Shown: positions 45,302 through 56,002, counted from the first letter of the stretch. The stretch: DNA of 64,000 nucleotides from Scytalidium lignicola (GCA_002812745.2 NCSJ02000042.1:62001-126000); one strand, 5' to 3'. Notes: generated by a model not told the origin, from the letters alone. Translations and numbers: made by a program.

Positions 45302-45681
45302 AAAGAATCCCTGCTAAGCGAGCGTGGGATTCTTTAATTCCGGGATGTTATACCTCTCTATCTGAGGATGTATCGATCTCTTATACCACTCAATTGGGCG
45401 GATCGAATTAGAAAAGGGCGGAGAGTGCCCGGTTCTTGACCATGTCTGGCAGACTAACTGGGCCGGTTAGGTGCTTCAAGATCATTTGCTCGTTCAAGTG
45501 ATCATCTCTAGACCCTAGTGCAACACAATTTATATTATGGCTATGGGTTAATTCTATGTTTGGCTAATAAACCATTGCTACCTCTGATTTAGGACACCAG
45601 TTTAATTATGACAACCCCCGTTCACCCTTTGTCAAACATCCTTGCATAGTTCTGTGATTCTCCTTCTCTCACCCTCGGTCA

Positions 45682-46312
45682 CTATACGTGCAATCCGTCC
45701 TCTTCAAACTGCTTGGCCCCTTCTGTGGGAAGTTTCCAGGATACACGATCCTTGGTAAACTGCTCCATTGTGGGTTTTAATTTGGTCTCATGCAGAGAGA
45801 AATCGTCCACACTGCCTACGCGCAGGATGCTCATGCCTGGGAATGCTGCGCCGATGCGATACATGAGCTAGCCACACGTGGAACAAAAGTAGTTGGTCAT
45901 GGTATTGTCCTGGCCGGGAGTTTTTACAAAAACTGTGCGCGATTGGCTGAAGGTCTTCAGGTTGTCTCGGCCGCGCAAGTGCTTCAGGTACGTGTCGTAG
46001 ACGGTAAAGTTGGTTGCGTGCATGGACGCCGTGAGCTTGTGGCAGTCTGAGCAGTTGCAGACGAAGGAGCCGACAAAACCAGGGCCATGGGTTGGCTAAG
46101 AGTTGAGAGACAGTGTTAGAGAAGAGAAGATAGACGATAGATAGGCAGACTTAGATATTAAAACTTACGAATGATAATTGGACAGTGCCACAAAAGCAGG
46201 TGGCCGTTGCTTCGTCTTCGTTAGACCAACCGTCATTGGCTAAGCCGGCCAGCGGGAAGTATGGCTTTGATTTGTCTATGGTGGTGCTCGTGGGAGTAGT
46301 AGTAGTGGCCAT
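45682..46312 (-). pseudogene. GFA/CENP-V-type zinc protein with one nonsense codon
   Basis: Two exons, 46312-46169 and 46095-45682 (GTAAGT donor, CTTAG acceptor), 185 codons. The product matches the glutathione-dependent formaldehyde-activating enzyme (GFA, DUF636) fold. Zinc ligands are visible in CFCGTVQ, in CNCSDCHKLTAS and in YFCSTCG, with the C-terminal part LMYRIGAAFPGMSILRVGSVDD. An in-frame TAG at 45870-45868 (codon 124) falls directly after CSTCG, where one residue is expected before LMYR. The frame is otherwise open to a natural stop at 45682. One base change, such as TGG to TAG, would explain it, and that is the kind of G-to-A change produced by RIP. Members catalyse S-hydroxymethylglutathione formation or are of unknown function. 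Confidence 0.8.
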
Positions 46313-47127
46313 TGCTTGGGTACTTTTTCACGCGTTTAAGCGTTAATGTGGTGTGTGGAGCCGAACGGAGTGAAGACAGTGATTGATGAGTCGGCAGGGC
46401 AAGAAAGAGAGGATAGTAGAGTTAATGTTTAACGTTTGCTGTTGGTTTATGTTGGTTGATGTTTGTTACGTTGTTGCAAGAAGTATGCCTTATATATACC
46501 TTGGTGGAGGCTATTACAGAACCACCAGATGAAGAATTTCGAAGGCTGTAGCTGGTGCATAAGCCACCCTCGTCAGTCGTTTATAAGCATCAGCCAAGCT
46601 CGCATTAATTGACTGAAGAGGTTAGACTTCCCGAGATAGCGCGAGGCTAACCCCACGCCCAGGCGTCGGTAACTTCTAAAATGCCTGATTACCAATCCGC
46701 CAACTACCGCGCCGAGAAAGGGGCTGACTACCGCTCCGGCAACATTGGTGATGCAGTCTAGTTATTTCCATTCCGAAGTCGGCTGAGTAATAAGTAGGGA
46801 TTCTAGGAAACTTAAATGATCGGAAGAGCGAAAGCACTTTAGTGCTAGCTTCTCTCCTTCGAGTGGCATCCACAAACCAAGAGCGATAATGTGGCGTGAT
46901 GTCCCCTGGGAGGAAATGATGATGGCATACATACGATTAGTTTGTAATGGAATTGGGTTAGGCGCTACGACAGAACTGGACTAATTGAAGGCAAGAAATT
47001 TCCGGGCATAGAAATCCAACAAGTCACGAGCAAGCTTGTTGAACGGCCAGTCATATTTTATTTATCATTTGCCCAAGTACCGTATTAGTAGATGATTGTT
47101 TCCAAGAGCGCAAATATAATAAATGAG
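46313..47127. other. Intergenic, no gene seen
   Basis: The first 180 bases are the promoter side of the GFA gene, with GTTTATGTTGGTTGATGTTT-like repeats of GTT words and a TATATATA near 46493. The minus frame 46873-46676 shows no recognised protein. Confidence 0.45.
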
Positions 47128-49077
47128 TTAGGTGTCACTAGAACCAATAGATAACTCCATTTCGAACCAGTCCTTGATATACCACCGCTGTGGCACCCAT
47201 TCATCCTTATAGATAAAATTCCGCAGTGCATTTTGAAGCTCCTGCTTCAAATCTACCTTACAAAAATTCCGGGAAAAGTCCCTGGCAGAAGAAACCGAAC
47301 TAACGAGGCGACTCTGCCTTATTTTGAGACCTTCTGCGTGACCCCGATCTAATTTGATAACACTTGAACCAACAAGAAGAAGCCATAGGAGGATATCCAT
47401 ACGCCCGAGCCAGACGCTGTTGTTGGCTAGCGGAGAAATGAACGATACTGTAGGTTCCAACACTTCCAGTAACTTTTCAGCCAATCTACATGGAATTAAG
47501 GTATCGTTCCACGTCTCCATCCAACTGCAATAGCAACACATAAAAACCCCAAGCCGAACAGCTTCAGCAACGACCCCGAGCTGCCTGCAAGCTTGGGCTT
47601 GAAGTTCCAGCCGAGACTCAATCGAAGCTTGCATGGCGTCGAGTTGATGGAACTTGGTATAGTGTGATGCTCGAGCTATAGCTCCTATCCGGAGATGTGT
47701 TTGGAACTCAATAGTATCTGAAATGCACTCGCAAAGGCCATCTGAGAGTGCATCCCGGTGTCGAACAAAACCGATTGGCAGCGAATGTGCCAGCTCTGGA
47801 TATGTTTCGCGTTGCCAATTGACTATTTGAGGCAGATTTAGGTGAGACATGCAGCGCCTACCATTGACAAGTACCGCCGCATTGAGGTCTAGCCAGAATA
47901 TTGCCCGCTGTGCTCCTTGCGTTAGACTATTCCCACTTTTGGTAATGAATCTAAGCGCTGCTGTTAATCCCTGTGTGTGGGTGTCGTGCGCGGCAAGATC
48001 GCGAGTTCGGTAAGCAGTAGCCTTCAGGGCCATGATGGCTCCAAGAACAACTGGGGAGAGAGTCGGAGGTGGAGAACTAAGCCTCTCATTTAGCAATTTC
48101 ACCATTCTTTGTTGGAGTAAATGGCCTTCAGTAGTCGGGGTTCCATGGTTTATAATCTGTACCGTCGAGTATAGAAGAGCATTGAGAAAGACTGGCTCTT
48201 CTTCGCCTTGGGGGAAAACTGCATGAATATTTAGGGCTGCGTCAGCATGGCTGCTATCAAATAGTGGGTTAGATGCAACCCGAAAGGCATCTGATTTGAA
48301 TAGATGGTCAAGACGAGATACTGACAAGCGAACGTGCTTTGCAGCAAAGTCCGTGAAAGGATGGCGGAATGTAATGTGCTGCGCTGGGCTCGAGAATATC
48401 TTTAATGATTGAGAGTGAGAGGTTTGCAATTCCCAAGGCTTTTTATCGTTTTCTGCAGTTGAAACACATCCTTCTGTTAAATGGTGACGAGTTGGTGAAG
48501 CTGGGCAAGTATTTGTGTGCCAAGTGACTTTTTCCTTCTGATCAAGCTTCCTGCCCCATGCTTGAACATATTGAATACCATCAGGTTCAGTATTTTCATA
48601 GGTTTGCTCCTCGCTACTTGTCGTGTCAACAGGTAAACTTGCAACTCGAAAATATCGCCGGTCCTTTGTCTCGCTGAAGAAGGTCTGCAGCTCGCAGACT
48701 TCCCATAGTGGCTGCTCTCCGCGCCGACGGCCATGGTGTAATGCCACATGGCGCTGTACTACCTCGAGGCTTGTTGTTAAAAACTCACCAGCGCAAGGTG
48801 TACAGTTCCACCCAGGCAAGACTCTTAGATGAGGGAGTGGCGGTGTAATAGGTTGTTCATCAACAGCTGGCTGGGCATTGAGCACCGCTTCCAGCGAGCG
48901 TAGTGGCAGGTTGGTTAGCGTTGAGATGGCCCACCTCAATCTTTCACCTCTACAGCGGTGATCCTTGCCACGCAGATGTCTTTTGATGGCTTCTTCGGCT
49001 GGATGTATTCCGTTTCCATGTAGCTTGCATATCAAGAATCTGAAGTTTGGTTCAAAATAGATTTGGACGTCGGCCAT
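47128..49077 (-). CDS. OrsD-domain protein with fungal transcription-factor-like C-terminus
   Basis: A single exon of 649 aa. Residues 1-150 carry two zinc-finger-like units. The first is FRFLICKLHGNGI with HLRGKDH further on (C17, H20, H34, H40 as plausible ligands). The second is GWNCTPCAGEF followed by VQRHVALHH. This arrangement is the OrsD/DUF3505 domain named after a protein of the Aspergillus orsellinic acid cluster. From about 250 the sequence resembles the fungal-specific regulator domain: VFLNALLYSTVQIINHG, VVLGAIMALKATAYRT, AIFWLDLNAAVLVNGRR and a C-terminal MDILLWLLLVGSS. No Zn2Cys6 cluster is present, so the OrsD fingers may replace it as the nucleic-acid-binding part; that is inference. 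The reading frame is intact and the start ATG at 49077 is directly followed by the first finger. Confidence 0.8.
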   Translation of the reverse strand: MADVQIYFEPNFRFLICKLHGNGIHPAEEAIKRHLRGKDHRCRGERLRWAISTLTNLPLRSLEAVLNAQPAVDEQPITPPLPHLRVLPGWNCTPCAGEFLTTSLEVVQRHVALHHGRRRGEQPLWEVCELQTFFSETKDRRYFRVASLPVDTTSSEEQTYENTEPDGIQYVQAWGRKLDQKEKVTWHTNTCPASPTRHHLTEGCVSTAENDKKPWELQTSHSQSLKIFSSPAQHITFRHPFTDFAAKHVRLSVSRLDHLFKSDAFRVASNPLFDSSHADAALNIHAVFPQGEEEPVFLNALLYSTVQIINHGTPTTEGHLLQQRMVKLLNERLSSPPPTLSPVVLGAIMALKATAYRTRDLAAHDTHTQGLTAALRFITKSGNSLTQGAQRAIFWLDLNAAVLVNGRRCMSHLNLPQIVNWQRETYPELAHSLPIGFVRHRDALSDGLCECISDTIEFQTHLRIGAIARASHYTKFHQLDAMQASIESRLELQAQACRQLGVVAEAVRLGVFMCCYCSWMETWNDTLIPCRLAEKLLEVLEPTVSFISPLANNSVWLGRMDILLWLLLVGSSVIKLDRGHAEGLKIRQSRLVSSVSSARDFSRNFCKVDLKQELQNALRNFIYKDEWVPQRWYIKDWFEMELSIGSSDT

Positions 49078-50345
49078 GCTTCTCTTTGTGTCTCGGCACT
49101 TGATGCCGTGATCGACTGTTGTCTCAATCCAATCTCGAATGCTTTACTGCAGAGAAGTGATTAAGAAGTGACAAGTTCTGGAATGCGTCGCAGATTATAT
49201 CTTGGCCTCCACATTTTGGCTGGGTAAAAATTCATTGGAATGCGGCGCATTCCAAGTGTGAGCCAATTTTGGATAAGGAGCTAACATATCCCTGCTTCTG
49301 CTGCTCCCTTTATTGCCACTCACTCTCTTGTCATGCTTCCTTTTCTGCTTTTGCTTCTTGCGTTCTAGTAGCTTATGCTTCAGCCTCTCCCCATGGCCCC
49401 TCCTCCCTCGTGTCCCCTGCCCGTACACAAAAGAGTTCTCGGTGATCTAAATCTTCACCCGGCCATCTATTTGGTTGGAGTTCGAGCGTGAGTGCCATAT
49501 AGAAAAGGTGCCGTTGCATCTATACCAACCCCTATCTTTGCAGGAGTCTGGAGTAATTATTGCCGCGATTTGCGAGAATGCTTCCTGACTTCTGAATAGC
49601 GAGAGGGTCAGGAAATGGTGACCAGTGGAAATATCAGGCACGAGTCTAAAGAGGGAATGGTTGGATCATCTAAGGGATTGAAATCGGTGATATCTAAGGC
49701 CCTGGGAATCTCCGGCAGTGTATAATGCCAGGACCTCACCCTCGGCCCCATACAAATGGCAGTGGCAATCCAGATTAGCCACAAGATGAAAATAATCGGT
49801 CTAGAGCCTGCACCTTTTCGACCATTCCAGAGATTGTGAGTCATGCACCAACCCAGACATTATCAGTGCTGCCTTCTCTTTGCTCTGCCAGAGCATCTAG
49901 ATGCCAGCTCGGTGGGTTTTGTCAGATTACCACAACATCCGAACTGATAACATAATTCTTTCTTCATCTCAGTTTGTTAATTATTTAAAAAATTACTACT
50001 TTCCAGATTAAAATTATTTTCTATTGAGCTTAATATATATAAAACCAAATAAAACAATAACCTATAAATTTTTAATTTTAAACTAAAATTCAATATATAA
50101 TTTTTTTACAAAATTATTTTGTTTGAATTCAAGTGACCAATAAATTAAAATACACTGAGTGAACAAAGAATTACATTTTTCAGCTGTCAGTTAGTTTAAT
50201 TAATATAGTTCAGTTGTTTAGTTGTTTTATTTGACTGATATATCAAGAAATGTCATCAAATAATCTAATTAAATACTACCGAGCGAGCCCCTTTCTTTTC
50301 GTACTTCCCCATTTACACACTGTAATCCATATAGTAAACCTGGAT
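49078..50345. other. Intergenic; repeat D copy 2 and AT-rich tract
   Basis: About 1.3 kb. The minus frame 49844-49608 (78 codons) starts at ATG and has one hydrophobic segment (PIIFILWLIWIATAIC) but no recognised domain; it could be the start of a small membrane protein or chance. 49960-50240 is extremely AT-rich. Confidence 0.45.
49172..49280 (+). repeat. Repeat D with palindrome, copy 2
   Basis: Starts AAGTTCTGGAATGCGTCGCA and matches 45181-45301. It contains the 21-base odd-centre palindrome TTGGAATGCG-G-CGCATTCCAA at 49235-49255. Confidence 0.65.
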
Positions 50346-51514
50346 TTATTCCTCAGCCACCTGGATTGTTAGCTTGCCAAAATGTTTCTGATCCCACATA
50401 TACTGATATGCCTCTTTAAGCTCCTCGAGGGAAAAAATCTTTTTATCAACAACGGGTTTGATCCCGTTAGCCTCAATCGCACGGTTCATATCTTCAAATT
50501 GGAGTCTGCTTCCAACATACACTCCCCTAACAATGCAGATGTTGCTCAGGACACCCAGGAACGATGGCTGATTTGGCGAGTCCCCACCGACGAAACCGAC
50601 TATGCTGATAACACCATCGATCTTGGTAGCTGCAAGTGACTGGTTGATGGTTGTCACACCGCCGACTTCGACAACAAAATCGACGCCCTCGTTCCTATAA
50701 GTCAAGTTCTTTGCCGTCTCACCCCAGTTCGGATCGTCACGATAGTTAATAACATGATGGACACCAAGGGCTTTAAGTGTCTGTGCTTTGGCGTTGCTAC
50801 TCGTCGTTGCAATGACTGTGGCGCCAGCCGCAAGGGCAAACTGTTAGGTATTTTAGCACACTGAAACAAATTGTCGAGGATAATTGAGCGGGAAACACAT
50901 ACTTGCGCTGCAAATATGGACACCCCACCCGTGCCTTGAGTCAGGACAGTCTGACCAGCCTTCAGAGGTCTGGACTCCAGGCCAAAGAGTGAATTCCAGG
51001 CGGTCAGTGCCGCACAGGACAAGGTTGATGCTTCTTGGAAGCTCAGGGTGCTGGGCATTTCAACCAGGCCTTGTTGGTCAAACACACCATAGTCACGAAG
51101 GGTGCCATCAAAAACGCCACCAAGACCAGTTGCCGCGCTGACAGGATTGAGAGACCCTCCTAGATGGCCCTGATTGAAGAGAGTGACTACCTTATCACCT
51201 GGCTTGAATCGTGTAACACGTGTACCGACTGCTACCACCTCTCCTGCACCATCCGAGCCAGGAACCACAGGTAGGTTCAATGGGAATGGATAATTATTCT
51301 ATAGGAACCATATTCAGTCGTGAATCAAGAAGAGGGAAACTTTCTTAAATACCTTAGGGATAACTAGATCTCGGAAGTTCAAAGATGCAAAGTGAATCTT
51401 GACAAGCACATCATGGTCGCCCAGCTTTGGTACGGGCGCGCTTGGGCTGAATTTCAAGTCATCAAAGCCTGTCTGGCCTTGGACGGTCCACTGGCGGGTT
51501 GTTGTAGTAGACAT
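50346..51514 (-). CDS. Zinc-less MDR oxidoreductase (quinone-oxidoreductase-like)
   Basis: Three exons, 51514-51353, 51298-50903 and 50840-50346, in frame, 350 aa. The N-terminal catalytic domain includes VLVKIHFASLNFRDL and PVVPGSDGAGEVVAVG, with Asp-Gly where zinc-dependent alcohol dehydrogenases have GHE. The structural-zinc cysteine loop is missing (GHLGGSLNPVSAATGLGG instead). The nucleotide-binding domain has LTQGTGGVSIFAAQ, spliced to FALAAGATVIATTSS, the NAD(P)H Rossmann motif. This fits the zinc-independent medium-chain dehydrogenase/reductase group near zeta-crystallin, NADPH-dependent reductases of quinones or enones. It is cytosolic. It is divergent from the Zn2Cys6 gene at 52078, with 563 bp between starts, which may regulate it. 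Confidence 0.9.
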
Positions 51515-52077
51515 TCTCCTTGTTGCTTTCTTGGTGATTTTCTTCGGCTCTGTCTTTGGTGCTGTATTGATTTCAATCTGGTCGAACCAAGATGCGCCAT
51601 CTTCAGCGGGTTAAATAGTAAAAATACGTGGATCAACGAAACTTCAAAGCTGCGATTGATTTCTAATGTGATGCAATAGTACCCACCGCATGATGCTGCT
51701 TAACAAAGCACTCTGCTTAAAACAATCATGAAGCTACACGAACAGGCCTTCGCAGTATTTCCCCATTTGTCATGCAGAGGTGGTTAGGAGAAGCAGTGGC
51801 GCTAACCCGAAGTCAAAGTGAATTAGTCGCGGGGAATTTATCAATTACCCCTGCATCAACTACCTCGCACTCTTTCCTCTTTTGGCCGAGTCAATAGGTT
51901 CCTTGATTGGTCCATTATAGCCGACGTCCGATCTCGCACTTCTTCCCCTTTCGCCTAGTAGAATGATGGCCCGCTACGTCATTTCAAGAATCTTCGTACT
52001 TTTGATGAGTGTTGTTCATAAAAATTCCACTTCGACGGGTCATCTTACGCGTATTTCGTTATCATTAGAAAGACTGA
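51515..52077. promoter_or_regulatory. Divergent promoter, MDR oxidoreductase and Zn2Cys6 regulator
   Basis: 563 bp. A TTTGGCCGAGT word occurs here (near 51888) and TTTTGGCCGAATATG occurs again near 53709, upstream of the aldehyde dehydrogenase. Both lie in longer similar phrases (CGC..TTTCCT.TTTTGGCCGA), a candidate shared element. No CGG-N7-CCG site was seen. Confidence 0.4.
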
Positions 52078-53484
52078 ATGACTTTGATGGGGAGAGCTAG
52101 TAAGGATATTGTGGCGTCCAACGTCGAACGGGGCAAAATACAGTTCCTGGATCCTGAAGTGCTCAACTGCTCCACAACCAACTGCGTCGCTTCAAAATGC
52201 ATTGCTCCATGGCAAGTCAAAACACGGACCGGATGTATGCAATGCAAGAAGAGAAAAGTCAAATGCGACGAGGCCCTACCTTCCTGCAATAGATGCGTGG
52301 CGCGGAAAGAAACCTGTATCAGGAAACCGTGTAGCTCAAAATGGCAAGGAAGGACAATAACCTTCAGACACGTCGAACAACAGTCTAGGAGTATCTCTTT
52401 AACTCCAATAGATGATACAATATTACAGTATTGGTTTGAAAACGGATGCCAAGTCATGACAATCGAACCTCTTCCTTCAAATCCGTTCTCCTTTCCCCTT
52501 CTCGAAAGCCTTCAAATATCACGATCCCTCTTCCACCTTGTCCGAAGTCTTAGTTTGGCAAACCAAGCGAATTATAAGATGTCTCAGATGGTTCAAAGTC
52601 TCGACGAGAGAGGTCTGGCTATAGTCGCACTACAGAAGGAGATCAAGAACAGGTCGGTGCCTTGTGGCCTGCTCCTCTTGTCTACATTGTGTCTTGGCAT
52701 ATCATCTTCATGGATGAATGGCAACCCATCTGATTTTGGCAGTGAACATTTGTCTGCAGTCAGTGCCATGATCAACAAGGCTTTCGCGTATGGTGTTGGA
52801 CCACCCGACGACATGTACTACCTCGCCATTGGCTTCTATATATACTGGGACACGGCTTGTTCATTTCTGACTCCTTTTAACCAAGCTATCTTTCTGCGCG
52901 AAGAACTTTTCCAAATAGCACGTGACTTGAGTACAAAACGACCACCTCACGCTGTCACAGGCATTGCTACTGAGCTTCTTTATATCTTGGGTAAAGTAGG
53001 TCGATACCAGCGGCAAGTGTTAGACACAAAGCGGAGGAATATAGACCAAGAGAACCTATTAGAAGCTCAATTAACGGACTGGAAAACGCCTTCAGCGGAA
53101 CAAGAGCTTCAGAACATTGCAGAGTGCTACCGGCTGACTGGGTTCCTTATGTTATATAGTTCTAAAGGAGACGAAATGTATGATGGAGTTATTTCCGAAT
53201 ATGCCGGTAGAATTGTGGATATGCTGGACAAAATTCCTATGACCTCGCCACGCCTAAATTTCCAGGGTCTTGTTTTGATGATTGTTGGGGGCGAGATTAG
53301 TGATCCCAGAAGGAGGGATATTGTGATCACAAGATTTCGAGCTTTGTATCGAAGAAAAAAGCTACAGGTTAATTTATATGGTGAGCAGCTAGTCAAGGAA
53401 GTTTGGACTTTGCGAGACTATGGGACAAGATGCTCCTGGCTGAGCGTTATGTTGGATCATGGTTGGAACATCATGCTAGGTTAA
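52078..53484 (+). CDS. Zn2Cys6 transcription factor of the catabolic group
   Basis: A single exon of 468 aa. The zinc cluster starts near residue 59: GCMQCKKRKVKCDEALPSC then NRCVARKETC, pattern C-x2-C-x6-C-x6-C-x2-C-x6-C. The rest resembles the Fungal_trans_2-type regulator domain, with SRSLFHLVRSLSLANQANYKM, LLLLSTLCLGISSSW and a helical C-terminus. An unusually long N-terminus of about 58 residues precedes the cluster; a second ATG four codons in (TLMGRAS) is possible. It lies between a divergent oxidoreductase and a co-directional aldehyde dehydrogenase, suggesting local control. No stop or frameshift. Confidence 0.9.
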   Translation: MTLMGRASKDIVASNVERGKIQFLDPEVLNCSTTNCVASKCIAPWQVKTRTGCMQCKKRKVKCDEALPSCNRCVARKETCIRKPCSSKWQGRTITFRHVEQQSRSISLTPIDDTILQYWFENGCQVMTIEPLPSNPFSFPLLESLQISRSLFHLVRSLSLANQANYKMSQMVQSLDERGLAIVALQKEIKNRSVPCGLLLLSTLCLGISSSWMNGNPSDFGSEHLSAVSAMINKAFAYGVGPPDDMYYLAIGFYIYWDTACSFLTPFNQAIFLREELFQIARDLSTKRPPHAVTGIATELLYILGKVGRYQRQVLDTKRRNIDQENLLEAQLTDWKTPSAEQELQNIAECYRLTGFLMLYSSKGDEMYDGVISEYAGRIVDMLDKIPMTSPRLNFQGLVLMIVGGEISDPRRRDIVITRFRALYRRKKLQVNLYGEQLVKEVWTLRDYGTRCSWLSVMLDHGWNIMLG

Positions 53485-54138
53485 TAGGACTTGAATTTAC
53501 TATCATTAGGCTTCATGTATATTTTGTGAATATTGTAGATACATATGTTCTCTCTTTAAACCTAAGTTCAAACTGCTGTATTCTAGTATTTAAAGTTTAT
53601 AGCTCATTTTCATGTGAAGTTTTCAAATCCTCAGAATAAGCTCCATTACTCGCGTCGTATGATGCTGGCTCCATATTCCCCTCAACCACTTCGCGCTATT
53701 TCCTTTTTTGGCCGAATATGTTCGAGTCATAAATCAGCCTCGTTATATCTGATGACATAGTGCATGAGTTATGATTGTATAACATATGCATTTGGAGGAG
53801 GGCTCGGACTGATCGGCAGGTACGGTTTCCATTGTTATTCCCGAATATATTTCCAATGCTGCGTCATAGTCGTAGTTTGTAATCTGGAATCCGTGAACAC
53901 GGGTTCACCCACGTCTTACTATGTTCCCTGCTCACGTCGAGATATCATATATAAAGTCGATAACATTCTGTCCTACAACCATCAGCTAACAGTCAATCGA
54001 ATCTTATTATTTACTCATTAATTTACCACTTTGGACCAACTCTCCAGTCAAGTCAGTCACCTTGTCTACTCGGCACGATCATAGTCAGGAATACCTCAAG
54101 TCTCTCGTCAGTGGCGGCCTTATCATACACTCAGCAAA
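53485..54138. other. Intergenic, promoter of the aldehyde dehydrogenase
   Basis: 654 bp, no gene. It contains the TTTTTTGGCCGAATATG phrase near 53705 shared with the divergent promoter at about 51880, and a TATATAAA at 53948. Confidence 0.45.
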
Positions 54139-55506
54139 ATGCGTAACTACGAGACAATCAATCCCACAACAGGCCAGCTAGTCCAACAATTCCCTGAGAT
54201 TTCCGATAAAGAAGCTTATGCAGCATTGGACAAAGCCCAGAGCCAGTTTGAGGAGTGGCGCTTCCGTTCGGTAGAAGAGCGGGCACTTGTTGTTGGAAGG
54301 GCAGCTACTATCATGCGCAAGAATGCTGACCACTTAGCTTCTCTCATCACACTCGAGATGGGCAAGCTCATTGCCGAGTCCCGGGCCGAAGTCGAACTCT
54401 CCGCTGCCATTCTTGAGTACTACGCTACCCATGCAAAGCAATTCTTGCAAACTCAGCCAGTCCCCGAAGCTCCTAACTGTGTTCTCACTACAGAACCACT
54501 TGGAGTCATCCTGGCAATTGAGCCGTGGAATTTCCCCTACTACCAGCTTGCTCGAGTGGCAGGACCCCAGATTGTGGCTGGCAACGTTGTCATTTTCAAG
54601 GGTGCCCGAAACGTGCCTCAGTGCGCACTAGCTTTCGCACGAATTTTTGAAGAGGCCGGCACACCGGAAGGTGTATATACCAACCTGTTCTGTAGTTTTG
54701 ACCAGCTGCATGCACTGATCAAAGACTTCCGTGTACGCGGCGTGACATTGACGGGCAGCGAAAAGGCAGGTGCCACAGTAGCAGAGCAAGCTGGCCGAAA
54801 TCTGAAGAAGGTCGTTCTAGAACTCGGCGGCAGCGACCCCGTTATTGTACTTGAAGATGCCAACCTTGAGGATGCCATCGCTCATGGAGCTGAGGGCCGT
54901 ATGCAGGTTACGGGTCAGGAATGCGTCGCCTCGAAGCGTCTTATCGTTATAGGCAAGGAGCGCGGTCGTCTCTTCCTCAAAGGCTTGATTGATGCTTTCA
55001 GCATCCTTAAAGCAGGCGACCCTACAGACGAGTCAACAACTCTTGGTCCGCTGTCGTCGGAACGTGCGGTTACTGATCTCCTGAAGCAAGTCGAGGTTGC
55101 TAAAGCCCATGGTGCGCGTGTTGTTATGGGAGGAAAACGTATCGACCGTCCGGGATTTTATATGGAACCCACTATCGTGACTGACATTACTGCAGAGAAC
55201 CCTCTATTCCAAGAGGAAACATTTGGTCCTGTTGCCTCTTTCTACGTCGTGGACAACGAAGAGCAAGCCATCGCACTGGCCAATGCTACAACATTTGGGT
55301 TAGGTGCAGGCGTGTTCGGCGGGGATATTGCACACGCCCAAGCTGTGGCTGCAAAGATTGACTGCGGAATGGTGTTTATTAACTCAGCACCGGCCTTGGG
55401 GCCAGCACTTCCATTTGGAGGTGTTAAAAACTCCGGGTTTGGTCGCGAGCTGGGCGAGTTGGGCATTGGCGAATTTGTCAATCGTAAACTTATTCGAACT
55501 GCTTAA
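54139..55506 (+). CDS. NAD(P)-dependent aldehyde dehydrogenase, succinate-semialdehyde type
   Basis: A single exon of 455 aa. ALDH features appear in order: EPWNFPYYQLARV and KGARNVPQCA for the nucleotide site, VTLTGSEKAGATVAEQAG, the general base in VVLELGGSDP, the catalytic cysteine in VTGQECVASKR (C262), EETFGPVA, and PFGGVKNSGFGRELG near the end. ELGGSDP and the short N-terminus resemble the bacterial Sad/YneI group of succinate semialdehyde dehydrogenases rather than the longer GabD/Uga2 group. It is intronless while several neighbours are spliced, which would fit, but does not prove, bacterial ancestry. It would oxidise an aldehyde to the acid in the cytosol. It follows a regulator gene in the same direction. 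Confidence 0.92.
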   Translation: MRNYETINPTTGQLVQQFPEISDKEAYAALDKAQSQFEEWRFRSVEERALVVGRAATIMRKNADHLASLITLEMGKLIAESRAEVELSAAILEYYATHAKQFLQTQPVPEAPNCVLTTEPLGVILAIEPWNFPYYQLARVAGPQIVAGNVVIFKGARNVPQCALAFARIFEEAGTPEGVYTNLFCSFDQLHALIKDFRVRGVTLTGSEKAGATVAEQAGRNLKKVVLELGGSDPVIVLEDANLEDAIAHGAEGRMQVTGQECVASKRLIVIGKERGRLFLKGLIDAFSILKAGDPTDESTTLGPLSSERAVTDLLKQVEVAKAHGARVVMGGKRIDRPGFYMEPTIVTDITAENPLFQEETFGPVASFYVVDNEEQAIALANATTFGLGAGVFGGDIAHAQAVAAKIDCGMVFINSAPALGPALPFGGVKNSGFGRELGELGIGEFVNRKLIRTA

Positions 55507-56002
55507 GCACAATGTATTGTAAAACCTTAACATGGCAATTGAATTTCTTTTTTATTGTTTTTGCATCTTGATAATTTATTATATTTTAAAAAGCTAAACC
55601 CTTAAACTATATCGTGCACGTCTCCTGTATAGTTTAGGGGTAGATACTATTACCATACATTTTACGTCCCACCAGCGGTGCCTGAGTTTGAAGGATCCCG
55701 CCGAGTAGAGACCTTCCTAGCACATTTCTTATCAAATACGTCAAAGACCCTAGAGATTATCTAATTGCAAAACCATATAAACCAGCGTATGGATGACTCA
55801 AAAGAGATCCATAAGGCATTTGTTTAACATAGTGACACTAGGCCTAGAAATATCGTAGTATTTAAGAATAATTTTGATAATATTCAGACTCCGAAGGACT
55901 CGCTCTGTCCCCAATAAATGAACTTCATGTCGCGATCGTGATGTTTCTTTTGGTTGTAATATTTGAATTTTCTCTATAAATACGAACTTCAAGATCAAAT
56001 AT
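55507..56002. other. Intergenic between convergent genes
   Basis: About 500 bp, AT-rich, no gene seen. It serves as the shared 3' region of the aldehyde dehydrogenase and the lyase-M20 fusion gene. Confidence 0.5.

Larger units (their letters stand above)
43405..45681. other. Repeat-bearing intergenic stretch, no intact gene
   Basis: About 2.3 kb of degenerate repeats (C, B and D copies listed separately), with an N at 43716. The open frame 45055-45411 overlaps repeat D and has no recognised domain, so it is not called as a gene. Confidence 0.5.

Noticed and set aside
45055..45411. 118-codon open frame
   Set aside because: Most of it overlaps a non-coding dispersed repeat whose other copy at 49172 is not open in the same frame.
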